Shown piece after piece: positions 37,600 to 52,000 of a DNA stretch of 64,000 bases. A model generated the notes under the pieces. It did no database searches. It was not told the DNA's origin and worked only from the letters and a program-made list of their open reading frames with translations. The stretch is from the NCBI GenBank assembly GCA_964036665.1, contig OZ038526.1:32054001-32118000 (forward strand). The letters run 5' to 3'. This DNA is from Gordius sp. MW1 (lineage: Eukaryota > Nematomorpha > Gordioida > Gordea > Gordiidae). The translations under genes were made by a program, and so were the position numbers. Position 1 is the stretch's first letter. Each line of letters opens with the position of its first letter.

Positions 37600-38605
37600 A
37601 AAACCTTTCTATATTGCTATTTAAATTATAATAATTACTTCCTCTTGCATGATCGTTAATTTATTTTGTTTTCATATATTAACATTCTCTACAGATAACT
37701 AACCTTATACACATTTTAAATAAATTGTAAAAAGTAAAAATATTCCATTTGATTCGGAATACAGAGGCCTATTTTAAATCATGAAAGTTTTAATGCCTTA
37801 AATGATAGTATACTTCCTAAACTTTCATGCCATAATAAATGTTATTGAATCATCACTTTTCACAATATAAACTGGGGTTGGCAGGTGCATTCAAATTTAC
37901 CGAGATTTCTTTTTTTATATAATAATATTATTATAAAAATGTTACACTTGCACTTTGTGGTTTATAACGATATAGTAAACATGCAATAAACTTTATGGGC
38001 TACAATTAGTCAATGGACTAAAAAGTTGAGTTAAATTTAATAATAAAGGGTCTAATAATGAGACTTTAGATGTGTTAATAGGTTCTAAATTAGCCCAAAT
38101 TTTCAACCAAGCCAGGTTAGGTACACTTAGTAAACTTATAATTTTCTAAGTCTATTATCTGACAAACATACTAAGTTTGATACAAATTGTATGATATGCT
38201 CAAACCAAAAAATTTAATTATCTAAACTTCAAGTTTATTTATATTTTTTTGTTTAATTTACACTTTCTATTAAAAGTGTTATTTTGATTAATTAATTTAT
38301 GACATTACATTGTCAATGACCTGTTGCATTAAATCGTTATCAAATTTGCTTATTCAAGTTTTTTAACAAAATACATAGGTTTGCCATTTTGTTTTTTTTA
38401 AGTTTATCACTTATTCAATAATTTTAAGAAATCAGGATCAAGAGAAAATTTTATCTATTACAAATTTTTTTCAAAAAGTCGAGATAAGTCGAGAATTTTC
38501 GTCGAGACGAGATTGAGATTTAGACCGAGACAAGATCGGGTTTCTCATAATCATACCCGAGACGAGACAAATCGAGGCTGAAACGAGATCGAAACACAAT
38601 TTTTA
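37600..38605 (-). mobile_element. CTCGTCTCG-ended element, copy 3, reversed
   Basis: The outer end at 38475-38605 reads GTCGAGACGAGATTGAGATT, ACCCGAGACGAGACAAATCG and AACGAGATCGAAACAC, the reverse complement of the left end of copies 1 and 2. GGGTTGGCAGGTGCATTC near 37876 matches an interior block of copy 2 in reverse. The other end is not clear, so the start given is approximate. Confidence 0.45.
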
Positions 38606-40684
38606 CTATAATAAACTAACGATTAAAAAATCTTTTGAGCTCATTTATTTGGCTTACTCCACCCAAAAATGCGTCTTTAGATTACGTGAAAAGGATTTAA
38701 TAAGTAGCGCGCGAAGATGTGACGTCGTATTAATAGGCGCAATTGTGCTTTTGCATAATAAAAAAGTTACTCTTAGATATTTAATTTTAGATGATATCTA
38801 CTAAATCTAACACATTTAATACAAATATTTTCTGTCCCAAATGCGTGTTTTTAATAAATTTTAGTTAAAGGTAATTAAAAATTTTATTTTTTACGTATTT
38901 AATATGGTTATTTATTTTATTTCCTTGTTTATAGAAATTGCGGGCTTATACTACTAGAGAAGAGTATAACTCAAAATACAAATAATAATTAATACTCAAT
39001 GTAAATGAATATTTTAAAACGCGTTTCGCTCATTTTATTCATGCATGTTTCATATTTTAACATACTTCATATCTAATTTCTTTCGAAATTATGCGTGTTT
39101 TACAGTAGAAATGGATGTAAAAATTCGACTAATTATTAATATTCCTCGTAAGTTAATAAATTCATTTTTTGAATTTTACCATAGTCAATTTTATTAAAGA
39201 AAATACAACTGGCACAGTCAAAGTCAGGCATGGATGGGCTTATTGTAAAAAATTGTGGGCGGGGCTTAGACCAGGGCTATGGTAATAAAGGCTTGGGACG
39301 AGCTTAGCTATAAGGGCAAAACCTTTTTATTTTTGTTTTTTATCATATAAAAAATGGTGTTTTTTTTTATAATGTTTATCAAATTTTATTATAATTTAAC
39401 TTTGCAATATAGAAAATCCATATTAATTTTGGTTCATTATTTATCCATAGAACTTGTAATTTTAAATAAATGAATTTGAAGCATTTTTATTGTTTAACAA
39501 GGGGATCGTGAAAAATTAACAAAAATAGGTATATTTAAGCTATATAAAATTAATCTTGTATAGAGTGTCAATTATCATAAAAGGTTTTATACGGCTTCAA
39601 GTACTACTAGTGAAAATCTAACGGCGCGCTACTTTTTGGAAAAAACCAATGCCTGTTTGAGTCAGATATTTTTAACATGAATATTGAACATTTTTAAAAT
39701 TATCATAAATGATTGCATTAGTATTGACAAAGCCGCAGTATATAAAAATTTTCTGGGAAGGGTATAGGCTGGGTCTAGGATTAGCAAAAAATCAGCGGTG
39801 CGAACTCAGGCAAATAATTTCAGTTTGACGGTTCCGGGCGGAACACTTATAGGTACTGGTGGGCAAATTAAGCCTTTAAGTCCCACCATGCATGCGTTTT
39901 GTTCAAACAATGACCATAATTATCAAAAACAGATGAATGGGAAGGAGCTCTCTTTGCAATATGCAACCAAAAAACTAACATAGATATTGAATTTGTATAA
40001 TTTTAATTAGTTTTTGTTTAATCAAAATTATTTGATACAAAATTTACCCCCCCCCCCTTCTTTATTTGGATAGTCCTGCCTCAGCGACTACTGTATAGAT
40101 TCTTAATAGATCCTTGTTTAATAGTGTTATCTATCAAATTGTTTGAAAACCTCCCCTAAGGCAAATCTGATTCTGACTACGCCCCTGGCGTAAGCATAAA
40201 TCTAATGGCGCATCCGAGTCTTTGAGAATATACTGGAGGTCGGTTTGCACCACATCCGTATTGAATATCCTCAATAGTAAATGAGACTGGCACTTAGAAT
40301 ATGGGTATATTATGCACATTATAATATCACTCTAGCAGACCCCTCGGCGACCCCCTTGGTATGCCCTTCACAACACTGAACACAATCACACAAAGACTTA
40401 AAAAATTACAAGAATTAAATTGCCCTCGTTGACTCAATTTTAAATTATAATAGACTTTCAGAGATTAACTATCTTACTACAAATATGATTATTATCATTT
40501 AATAATAATTATTAATTATTAATCTCACTTTAACTGTTAATCACATGCCGCCTTTATTATTGATTTGAATCAATAAATATCAAAACATCATAATTAATCA
40601 AGAAACATTATAAATCTTATTTTTTTACCTAGTTTATTTCTTTTCGTAATTAATTAGCCTTAAAATTCCATCGTGTCTTATAGG
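38606..40684. other. Intergenic DNA with repeat fragments and one unassigned open segment
   Basis: Mostly A+T-rich. 39768-39983 is open on the plus strand for about 70 codons with an unbiased composition (VRTQANNFSLTVPGGTL, KPLSPTMHAFCSNN). It has no ATG near its start and no family I recognise. 40140-40330 is a repeat fragment (CTGACTACGCCCCTGGCG) with an open minus-strand frame judged to be noise. 40040-40052 is a C run. Confidence 0.3.
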
Positions 40685-42940
40685 AATCTGACGCATAATG
40701 TGGAAAACCGATAATAACGAAAGTACTTACAAACAAGATATATGATCTAAAATATCAAATTAAAAAGAATTAATTACATAAATAAATATATACAATATAT
40801 ATAATATATTATATATATAAATATGTGCTGTATATTACATACATTATAATATACCATAATTATATCGTTGTTACATATATTTAAACCCATCTTTATATTC
40901 CTAAGTATATAAACACTAAAGATATACATTTACAATTATATAAGCACAATATATGATTTTAATTTTAGATATACATATATAAAAATATGAATAATAATGT
41001 TAGAGTATTATATATATATATACATTTATATTAAGGATAGTTTAAAAGTACTATATTTATTTTTGTATTTTTTATAAAATAGCCATAGTGTATTGAAATA
41101 CTATAAATATTTCTATTCATTCTATATATTTACATGTACATATAGGCACTATATATAATCTATGCAAATTTATTTATGCTTATATATATATACACATAAT
41201 TATAATCTTTTAAATAATATTTATGTACAATGCATATTTACTTATATATATGTAGGTACTCTATATATTATATGTATATATAGAACTTCCTATCTAATAA
41301 ATTAGTTTTTCATGTTTAGATTTTAAAGTTTTTGGGTCTCCCAAATACTATTGGGAGATGCATCATCCCAAATAAAGTCCCTCTCTTATTGCCCAGCATT
41401 TTATAATAAATAGGCAGAACTTACCATCTGTTAACTTTTTTTTTAATTTCAAGATTCCAAAATTTTTAAGGTGTCTCTCTTTTTAAGTAATAAAATAACA
41501 TATAAGTCTGTGAAAAATGATTGTTGCTTGACATAATTAGGCTTTTGCTTTTAAAATGCTAAAAATTTAAATTTAGATAGTTCCCTTCAAGTAATTGAAA
41601 CATATAAGTTTGTGAAAAATGATTGTTGCTTGACATAATTAGGTTTTTGCTTTTAAAATACTAAAAATTTTGATTTAGATAGTTCTCTTCAAGTAATAAA
41701 ACAGCATATAAGTTCCTGAAAAATGATTCTGGCTTGACATAATTAGGTTTTTGCTTTTAAAATGCTATTTTGATTTAGATAGTTATCTTCAATTAATAAG
41801 TTTGACATAATTAAGTTTTTGTTTTTAAAATGCTAACAAATTTTGATTTAGATAGATTTCTTCAAGTAATAAAGCAACATATTTCAAACTTATTTGTGCA
41901 TTTCAATTAAAAATCTTATATAATACGTACATATTACATGTATTACTATTTATTTATTAAAGTGTCATTATATAGATGTAAGTATATAAATCTATATTTA
42001 TAATCATATAACTTGCTTATATAAGTGTAAATGTATATATTTAATGCTTATATATCTAAGAATATATACATGAGTATAAATATATATAATACCTTAATAT
42101 AATTATACATGTGAATATGATCACACATAAGGTGATAAATGGTCAAAGAATTTAATTGGTTTTAGTATTTTGATTTAGGTATTTTCCTTTAAGTAATATA
42201 AAACATATAAGTTTGTGAAAATGATTGTTGCTTGACATAATTAGGTTTTTGCTTTCAAAAATTTTTGATTTAGATAGATCCCTTGAAGTAATATAACATA
42301 AGGTTGTAAGATTGTGAAAAATTATTGTTGCTTGACATATGGTTTTTGCTTTCAAAATGCTAAGGAATTTGTATTTAGATAGATCCCCTCAGGTAACAAA
42401 CAACATATAAATATGTGAAAAATGATTGCTGCTTGACACAATTAAATTTTTGCTTTCAAAATCTAAACATTTTATTTTTGATAGTTACCTTCAATTAATA
42501 AGCTTGACATAATTATGTTTTTACATTTGAAGTGCTAACAAATTCTGATTTAATTAGATTCTTACAAGTAATAAAGCAACACATTTCAACTTATTTGCAT
42601 TTGCAAATCAACTAAAAATATTATTTATTAAAGTGTCTGTATAAGTAGCTAAGTATATAGGTATAAATCTATAATAATAATCATATATTGTGCTTACATA
42701 AGTATAAATGTATATATTTAATGCTTATATACCTATTAATATATAGATGAGTTTAAATATATATAATACCTTAATATAATTATACATATGAACACTATTT
42801 GTGATCACACCTAAAGTACTAAATGATCAAAACCCACATATTGGTTTTAGTTCTTTTGACGCAATTCTGCGAAATTGCCAATGCATTTGATTAGTTTTCC
42901 GTATTTCCAGCTTTCCACATTTTGCGTAGAAGTGGTCTTA
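40685..42940 (+). repeat. A+T-rich minisatellite-bearing repeat, copy 2
   Basis: The same start (GTGGAAAACCGATAATAACG) and end blocks as 540-1640, but expanded to 2.3 kb. The growth is a tandem series of ~100-bp units with TTTAGATAG(T/A)TCCCTTCAAGTAAT, TGTGAAAAATGATTGTTGCTTGACAT and TTTTGCTTTTAAAATGC, seen at about 41465-41840 and again at 42165-42560. It ends about 70 bp before the GBF1 ATG. Confidence 0.75.
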
Positions 42941-43009
42941 TAGATGCTACGTTATATTTTGCACCCATCATTTTGCATATGTTAATAATCGCATTACGCT
43001 TGGCCTAGA

Positions 43010-46000
43010 ATGGGAGAGGTTGATAAGAACATGATTTACATCATAAACGGTGAAACCTCTATGGTTATTGCCGCACTTAAGAAAAATACTAAATGGAGTA
43101 TGTTGCAACATCAAGTAAATTTTAATAGTTATAACTAAAACTTCATGTAGGATGATACTAACAACACTACCTTAAAAGATTTTGCTAAGCTAAAAGAAAC
43201 TTTAAAAAACATTTCAAGTATGCCAAAAATTTTGGTTTTGTATAATTTTAGGTATAAACGATATCAAACAAAATTTGTATCTTGATCCTTTTTTGAAAAC
43301 CATTAGTTGTGAGGATACCACTGGACCAGTGACTAGATTGGCCTTATCTTCACTCCAAAAATTTATTCAATATGATATGATTGGTATGTAAATTATCACA
43401 TTTTTTATTTAAATCTAATCATATATCTTTCATATATTAAGAAGTGGATTTGGATGACTCAATGCATACTATTGATAACATTGCACATTCTTTAATTCAT
43501 GCTAAATTTATTGGGACTGACCCAGCTGCAGATGAAGTAGTCATACAAAAAATTCTACAAGTTTTTTATTAAACTTTGAAATTTTAAGTTAACTTTTTAT
43601 AGGTAATGCAAACACTATTTTTTTCAAAACTTGGATCAAACCTTACAGATCAATCAGTGTGTGGTATATTGCACTCCTTTTTTCGTATAGCCTTTGAAAT
43701 GAGATTTGCTGGTAAATATTAATATCTCACATTTATTTTAAAATTTTTTGTTATTATTGCAAATTATTTTTTGTTTATTATAAAAAGGTTTAGTATAAAA
43801 TTATATTTTAATTCTGTATTATTTTATTAAAAAATTAAATTTTGTTTAATACCACTATAGATTTACTAAGACATTATTCAGAAAATGCTTTGATTGAAAT
43901 ATTTCTCATGATTCTCAATCATATACCAATCATGACCTATGAAATAGCTATAAACCCTGATTGTTTACAGGCATCTCAAATACAAGTATCTAATTAATTT
44001 ATATAACTTCATGAATTTAAAATTTTTGTTGCTTTATTGAATTTGGTTTATTAATTTTAAAACCTTTGTCAGAGTTTAGAAGAAGAGCATAATATGGAGC
44101 ATGACAGACAGAATTCCCAAATACCTGATATAACTTCAGTATTTTATATTTTAATATAACTTATTCATCAGTTTTATAATAATTATTTATTTTCAATATA
44201 TTTTTAAAAAATGATATTTTCTGTTAGGAATCAAATATAACAGAAAAGTTTTCTGAATTAGACTTAACACATCATTGCGATGAATCTGAATCATTAAAAG
44301 TTGATAGTCAAAATGTATCATGTCAATTTGATGGCTTAGTTATGAAAGATGAAATCAATGATGAGGTATGATATTTATAAATAATAACTTAACATAAAAA
44401 CAAAAACAAAATGTATATTTTATATTTAGAGTTTTTAAATCTTGTTTTTGTTATTAGCTAAAGAATATACAGATAAAATTAGAAAAACATATTTGAATGC
44501 CATACATTTTGTTTAATCAAATCAACATTTATATTTTTCTCCCCCCCCCCCCCCCCAATTAGATTTTCATTTTAATGTTGTATAAAGCAAAAATTTTATG
44601 AAATTCTTTTCCTATTTTGAGGTCTCATTCCTAAAAAGTTAAAAGTGCGAAATTTTAATATATAAAGAGTTGTTGTTAAACATAATAACTTATATTAATT
44701 TTTTTAAATGTTTATCTTACTTAATCATAGATTTGAAATATTCTTAATATTAACCAAAACTATGCTAAGTTATAGGTTATCTGATGGCATTTTTAATTTC
44801 TATAACATTTTTTGCCTCTCAAATATTTGATAATATTTTTTATTTTATTTTAATAATACATAAACCCCCGTTTTTACATATAAAATAGGCAGAAACCTTA
44901 ACTACACCCGACCCAGGGGCAAATGAAATGGTTCCATCATGCGCCATAGAGATTGAATCCCGGTCTGAACATGAAGTTACTGTAGTAGAAGCTCCAACAA
45001 CTATTGATACAGAAAATTCCGAAAAAGAAATATCCAGAATTAATCATAGAGGGGTCCTTTTTAAAACAAGTAATTTTTTTTACATAAATTCTCATCTTTT
45101 CATATTAATAATAAATCATCGTTTGTTGATCGAAATACATTTTCTCGCTAAAAAGTAGAAAATTTTTATCAATACTTAAGTGATAAATTTGCATGAAGAA
45201 AATGCTTTAACAAATTTCAAAGCGCATTTGGTCGCTGTTTTCTTTGGTTTTTTGCAAGGAATTGTGTCCGCAATTATTTAAGGTGTTTTAATAATGATTT
45301 ATTTGTTAAAAATCTGGAAATTCGACAATCATATATAAATAAATACATAATTACATATAAAACCAAATTCAAATCGACCCTAAAAATGGTTAGATACCGT
45401 TAATTTTACTTTTAAAATCTTTAAAATTACCTATTTAGTTTTTTTTTCTATTATACTATTATTTTCCCTTGGCCGAGCTACTTAAAATCGCACAAAACAA
45501 TCCTGGCGACATTTGCAAATTTGTGCTATATTTCACATTTAATAATTGCTAGACAATTTGGTCCCCGAAAATTCAAGCGCTTCTTCAGAGCAAAAAGTGC
45601 CCAAAACTTCAATCCTAAAAGCATACGGATACTCTAGCCTGAACGAATTAATGCGGTTTATAATAAACCTCACCAACCCGTCTGAAAAGTGATGATTATA
45701 TTAATTTTTTTATTACAAGGATTTTATATAAATCCAAATTATTAATAAATAAAATTACGAGTTGGACAGGACGGACTAGTGGCGTAAAAACGGCTGGGTT
45801 TTGTTTGGTGGCCCTTTTGTTTTAGTCGATTAAACATGAATAAACAGACCGAAGGGTTTGTGGTCTATTTTTCTTAGTCGACCTCCAGCCTTAGTCGAAA
45901 TACGAAAAAGAGACCAGAAGCGACCGTTACTCGTAGTAAAGCCAAAGGTGGACCAAACAAAACCCAGCCGTTTTTACAACACTAAGGCGTACAGATGGAC

Positions 46001-49000
46001 GGACGGACAGTCAAAACTAGAGACCTGCACGGGTGACCCATAACCCGACCCGACGGGTTCAAAATTTTGAAATGTATTCGAGTCGGGTCGGGTTCGAGTT
46101 GAAAAAAGTAAATTGAGCCCAAAATTGCATAGCAATTAGTCACGCTTAGAGTATATTGAATTAATGAGCGGGCATGAAACTCCTGATCGAAGTTATCATG
46201 GATTTCACAATTTCTTCAAGGTGATTTTCTGCTTAATGCAGAAATTTTTTTTGGGGTCGTGTGTGATTGCGGTGATTAATTTTGCAATTTGTTTAGGAAA
46301 TTGGTGACCTTCCATTTCTAAATCGTGGCCACATGTCTAATTTTGCTATGCTGTTCTCTCACCATAATAATATAATATTTGCTTTAAAACTATTTGGTTA
46401 TAAAACCTAGTAAATCAAATAAAATTTGTAATAATAAAATCTTTAAAACTAACGTAAATTCATCTTTTTTTAGAATCAAAAAGGTGAAATAGTTAAAGAG
46501 GGTTGAGGTTTCGTTAGCTTTAGAATAGAAAAAAAGTGTATTTAATAATTAAAATATCATTAATAATAAATGTAAAATTTATATTATTTTTCAAATTTAT
46601 TTTTCTCTCGTTAATATGTAGGCAAGTGAACAACGATTACAAAATAGTGTACGCCCTAAACCTATTGGTAATGGCTTTCGAAAGACGAGCCGCCGATTTG
46701 GCTTGTAACCCCTTCATCCTAAAACTAGTTAAAGATCGCCTCTGCAAAAATCTGATCGAAGTACATCTAAAGAAAATCAGTTAATATTATGTGACGTCTT
46801 TTTTAGTTTTGCTTTTTTACGAATTTTTCATTTTGTTCATAATTATTTTTATTTTGGTTTATAATCATAGATTATAACACAGGTCTACAAATATTGACTT
46901 GTGATTCCATCTCGCACTCAGACCAATAATTCCGATAGAGAATTTTGCGCTGAATAATAATAATCTGTTTTTAGTTTTTTCCCAAAACCTTCAATTTTTG
47001 AGTTAAACGAGGTTGAATGTGTAAAAAATGCGCATTTTAACCTTTTTTGAGGCTATATTGCCACGGCATTTTTAATTTATACCGAAAAATATTAATTTGT
47101 TCCTGTATGTCGAAGTGTCATCTATAGGTCCGTTATTTTAATTTTTTTATTTCACCTCTATTTTTAAATTTATTCGCGTTTAAGTGAACCCCTTCCCCTT
47201 ATTAAAATTCGTCCCACTACGGCTTAAAAACGGATTACATTAGAGAACACATACTACACACGCGATGTTCTCTGATGCATCATTTTGTTCAGCATCGTTT
47301 TAGAATCGAATAATTTGATAACTTAACTGCCTGTAAACCTAATTTATTTCAGTTTTTTTAATTTTATGGCAGAAATATTAATTTTTTTGGACGTTTGTGT
47401 AGCTGATAAAATCGGACAAAATGACTATCGTGGCCGCGAGCTTAAGACTGGGTTTCAACCTATTTAAATCGATGAAACACCATCTGAAATACCAAATGGA
47501 GGTATACAAACTACAATTTACTCAATAAATTATAATAATAATTTTTTTTAAATATATTAATTCCAAATTGAATTTTGTATTTTTTGGCGATGTCAGATGT
47601 TTTTCGGTCGGTTGGCTGACATCTTAGCTTCTGAGGGGACGGGGACATCAGCTGTTCCGCCCTACCAAAAACGGGAATACATCCTGGACACGATGGTACA
47701 ATTCTTCAAAGTTCCCAACATGGCCGCCGACCTCTACCTAAATTACGATTGCGATCTTTATTGCTCCAACCTCCTCGAGGATTGGACTAAACTTCTTTCA
47801 AAAGTTTTTTTTGCCTTTTATAATTTTTAAATCATTTTTTAAGTTTAGGTTAAGGATTTGTTTTGGATTTTTTTGAATTTGTCACTAAAATTTCTTTGTT
47901 ATTTACCTTTTTTGAACATTGGTCTCTAGTTTTAAAACAATTATCAACTTAATTAATGTTGTAAGGTTATGAAAACCCGAGACTCTTAACCGGCGGGTTA
48001 AGTTTGGGTCGAGCCAAATTAAACTGAGTTTTCTATTGTGTTTTTAGTGTTTTTTTTGCGAAGTTTTAAATAATTACCTTAGGTTAGGGTAGCTATTTAC
48101 AAAGCTTTTCAGGTAACTTGCTATTATGTTTTGAGGTTTTCAGGTTGGAATGGGTAGTTTTTATTTAACAGGTTTGGATAGCTAAATATGATAGTTTTGC
48201 AGTTGAATTTTAGGTTACTGAAGAGATTAACCTCGAGATATTCTGCACTTTTAGCTGCACTTTTAGAAAGTTGGAAATCGTTGCAACTAATAACTTATTG
48301 AACCAGCTTTCTACAACTACGAATCTTATATTGATTCTTAACTGCTTAATAAAAGAGTCGATGATGTCCTTATTAACCTTTTTATCCATTTTCTTTATTC
48401 GTATCACGTTTTTATAACACCTTAACCCTACCCAAGAATTGAAAAAATTAACTGTATATGTGTGTTCACTAAAAATACTGGTGTCAGAAAAGTGGATATG
48501 AAGCCACGTATTCATTCGAGGAGAAACCCAATATCCTCATGCGATATAAAACTCAAGATCTTCATTTGAGGAGATACTCAATGTCCTCATTCGAGGAGAT
48601 CCTCAATGTCCTCATAACATCCTGATTCCGAGTGTCAACCAAAGGAAAAAATACTCACACCAACAATGTTCGAATCTTACAAACCCGAATTGGACAATTC
48701 AAGCAAATACCCACCCATTATAACGGAGATCATTAATCGAAAAACAGATCCTTCCTCTTATTAACAAGGGGACGAAGGAAGAAGAAATTCTTCAATACAA
48801 TTCGGAAAATTCAGGAGACAAAAATTTAAAAATGTAACCCACTTGAATTATTTACATACTATGAATTTTTTGAAAAATTATTGCTTCAATTGTAATAAAT
48901 TAAAAATATATGTTTACGCAAAATTGTTATTCAACCCCTTTTTTCTTTTATTCATAATGTTACTTAACGTTTTTTTTGTTACTATGGTTATTGGCGGTTT

Positions 49001-52000
49001 GCGCATGATTTAGATAGAATTAGGGAGGGGTGGCGAGAGAGAAAAATGATGATTTGTAAAATGGCATTTTAAAGTATAAGTATAAAATAACTGGGATAAT
49101 TTAGTACGGATTTATTATAATTTTGGTTGCGACTGTTGCTCGGTGCGTCACAGAGCTGGGACAGAAAGTCCGCTAGCCATGACGTACCCTTTTTATCGCT
49201 GATTCACAGTGCGGGATTTTTTCGATTTGATCCACAACAGTCCATGAATCAGTCGATCCGAGGGCAAAGGTGAGAAACTGGCAGTAGATGTCAGGCGATA
49301 AATTATATAAGAATCGGCTTGATTTCAGGAAATGTGTGAAAAATTCTGTTGATTATACTTATACATACCTATGGTTTGTTTGGACTTTGTTTGAAATTGA
49401 TAAGGTAAATCGCCACCTCGACCTTTAAATGCCTTTTAGCAACACTGAACCCCATACCTTTATCGGAACGTTAGGACATTAAGTCTTTGACTTCTCGTTA
49501 AAGGGGGAGGTGTGTTGTTCACCCTGAAAGGACTGGCTCATTTGTTTTTGTTTGTTTATTTCCCTCCCCCCCCACACACGTGTCCTTATATGCTACGATT
49601 ATTATTATTCATCGGTATCGATTTTAATCGTGTCAAATTTACTTTACGACTGAAGAGTCATGATTGTTACCACCATGATAAAAATAGATTGTTAATACCT
49701 CTTCGCTTTTTATTACCATCGAAAATATTATTATTATTATTACGATGAGTTAACCATTATTATTGATCTTTTCGATAATTAATAACATCACTTATTTATT
49801 TTTTGTTTTTTTCTTACGAAAGAAATACATTGTACGAAAATGTAACCATACAAAAAGGAGAAATTAATAAATATTATTTCGCGGTAACGACGCGCGGACG
49901 CGTATCATTATAATATATATTATTCGTTCGCTAGGTGATTATCGATCATAATTATAAATAAATTAGTTGTTGAATCAATGTTACGAAACTTCTCGCTAGA
50001 ACATAGAAAAATTTGAAATAAAATGCCTTCTGTAAAACAAAATACTTTCTTCCTTCGTCCCCTTGTTATTAAGAGGAAGGATCTGTTTTTCGAATAATGA
50101 TCTGCCTAATAATGGGTGGGTATTTGCTTGAATCGTCCAATTCGGATTTGTAAGATTCGAACATTGTTGGTGTGAGTATTTTTTCCTTTGGTTGACACTG
50201 GGAATCAGGATGTTGGGATTTCGAATGAGGACATTGAGTATCTCCTCGAATGAAGATCTTGAGTTTTTCCTCGCATGAGGATATTGGGTTTCTCCTCGAA
50301 TGAGGATATTGGGTTTTTCCTCGAATGAATACGTGGCTTCATATCCACTTTTCTGACACCAGTATTTTTAGGGTGAACACCACAGTATATAAAAGAATAG
50401 AAAAAATATAATAAGCTCGTAATTTTGGATTTCTGTTTTATCTAAGAACGCGTTTCCCATAACTGGAATATACAGCGTTCACTTGCTATCGCTCGAAGCC
50501 CTTTTCGCGATAGTAGACGATGTAGCGGGGCGATGCAATATGAAAAATCATTCTTCTATCGGATCCGATCAACAATCTTTGCTTCCACCATTGCACAAAT
50601 CTGCTCAACCCTCTCTGCCAGAATCTGACTCCGAAGGTAAACTTGCTTTTAATAAATTTTCCTTCCTCATTAGTTAACAAATATAAACGAATGTTTTAAA
50701 TGATTATTTAATAAAATGCAGATAGCCCTAAATTGCTTTAACATATCACAGTATTTTTATTTGTATCAAATGCTTATTAAATGATATATATATTTTAAAA
50801 TGGTGTTTTTAATGTTTAACCCGGCAATCTCTGAAAAGAAGCGGAGACCACCAAGTGTGACAATTTTAACCAATAAAAGAAATCATGAGATTTAATTTTG
50901 TTAAATGACGACCCCGTGTCCTGTTCGATGCGACAAAGTTATAAAAAGCGCATTGCAATTTTGTTTTTTCCTCGATATTTTTGCTGATACTTCACATTTT
51001 TACTTTTTTCAGGTTATAGATCGGGAGCAATTCTCAGCAGCGAGGTCCCCGAGTCTGGCAACGAGACCGGGGTAAATGGGTCCGAGGATGAAAAGGAAGT
51101 AACATGCGGTCAGCAAGCTACACCGACCCCCTCTATTTCCATAAAAATGAAGAAAATTGTAATTTTAAAATCCCCAAAATTTATACTACATTTCACCCCT
51201 TTTTGTCCCGATGTAAAGCTTTAAATTATTTTGAAATATTATCGTTAAGTTTTTCAATTAATCCGGTATTTTGGAGTTTTCTACGTAATTTTTGGTGGTT
51301 TTTTATGAGCAGAATTCAGTGAGATTGAAATTGCATAGTAATTGTTAATTTAAGGTATGCTATCAATTCTCTTCATGATGGCAAATTGAAAACCAAACGT
51401 GTAAGACCTTTAATAGCACTACTTTACTCAAAGAGAAAATTTTGATAAAATCCATTTATAATAGCTTTTTCTTTGCCTGCTTACATATATATTTGCAAAG
51501 TCAAAATTGGCATTTATAACTATTTTAGCCTTTTTTAAATTAATTTATTTTATTTTTTTTGGTTTATTTTCATAAGTTGTTGCATACCGGAACGGAGCAT
51601 TTCAATACGAAACCGTCCAAAGGAATTCAATTTTTGCAAGAGGCCTGCCTTTTATCTCAACCCTTAAACGAGGTTGAAGTGGCTCATTTTTTGCGCGAAA
51701 ATCCGGCGCTGGATAAAAAGATGGTAGGAGAATACTTGTCTAATCGGAAAAATTTGGGCGTCCTACAGGCCTTTGTCTAGTAATTTTAATTTCAACACGA
51801 TAAAATAATTTTTTTGTTATTATGATTATAGTTGTTCGTTAATGGTTTTTTGGGGTTTTTAAGAAAATACGTTATGAGAATTTGAATTTTTTTTAAGTTG
51901 GTTTAGCTTTTGTAACTAAGATTGTTCAATTTTTAATGATTTTTTTGGAAATAATGCGAGGGATATTGGAGTATTCTTGTTTGACCTAAGTGATTTTTGC

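Noticed and set aside
40134-40319. 61-codon minus-strand frame
   Set aside because: It lies in a repeat fragment (TACGCCCCTGGCG end) with no coding signature.
48500-48610. CRISPR-like array from the ~27-bp CCTCATTCGAGGAGA repeats
   Set aside because: The units are adjacent subrepeats inside the terminal inverted arm of a transposon, without unique spacers, in an animal genome.
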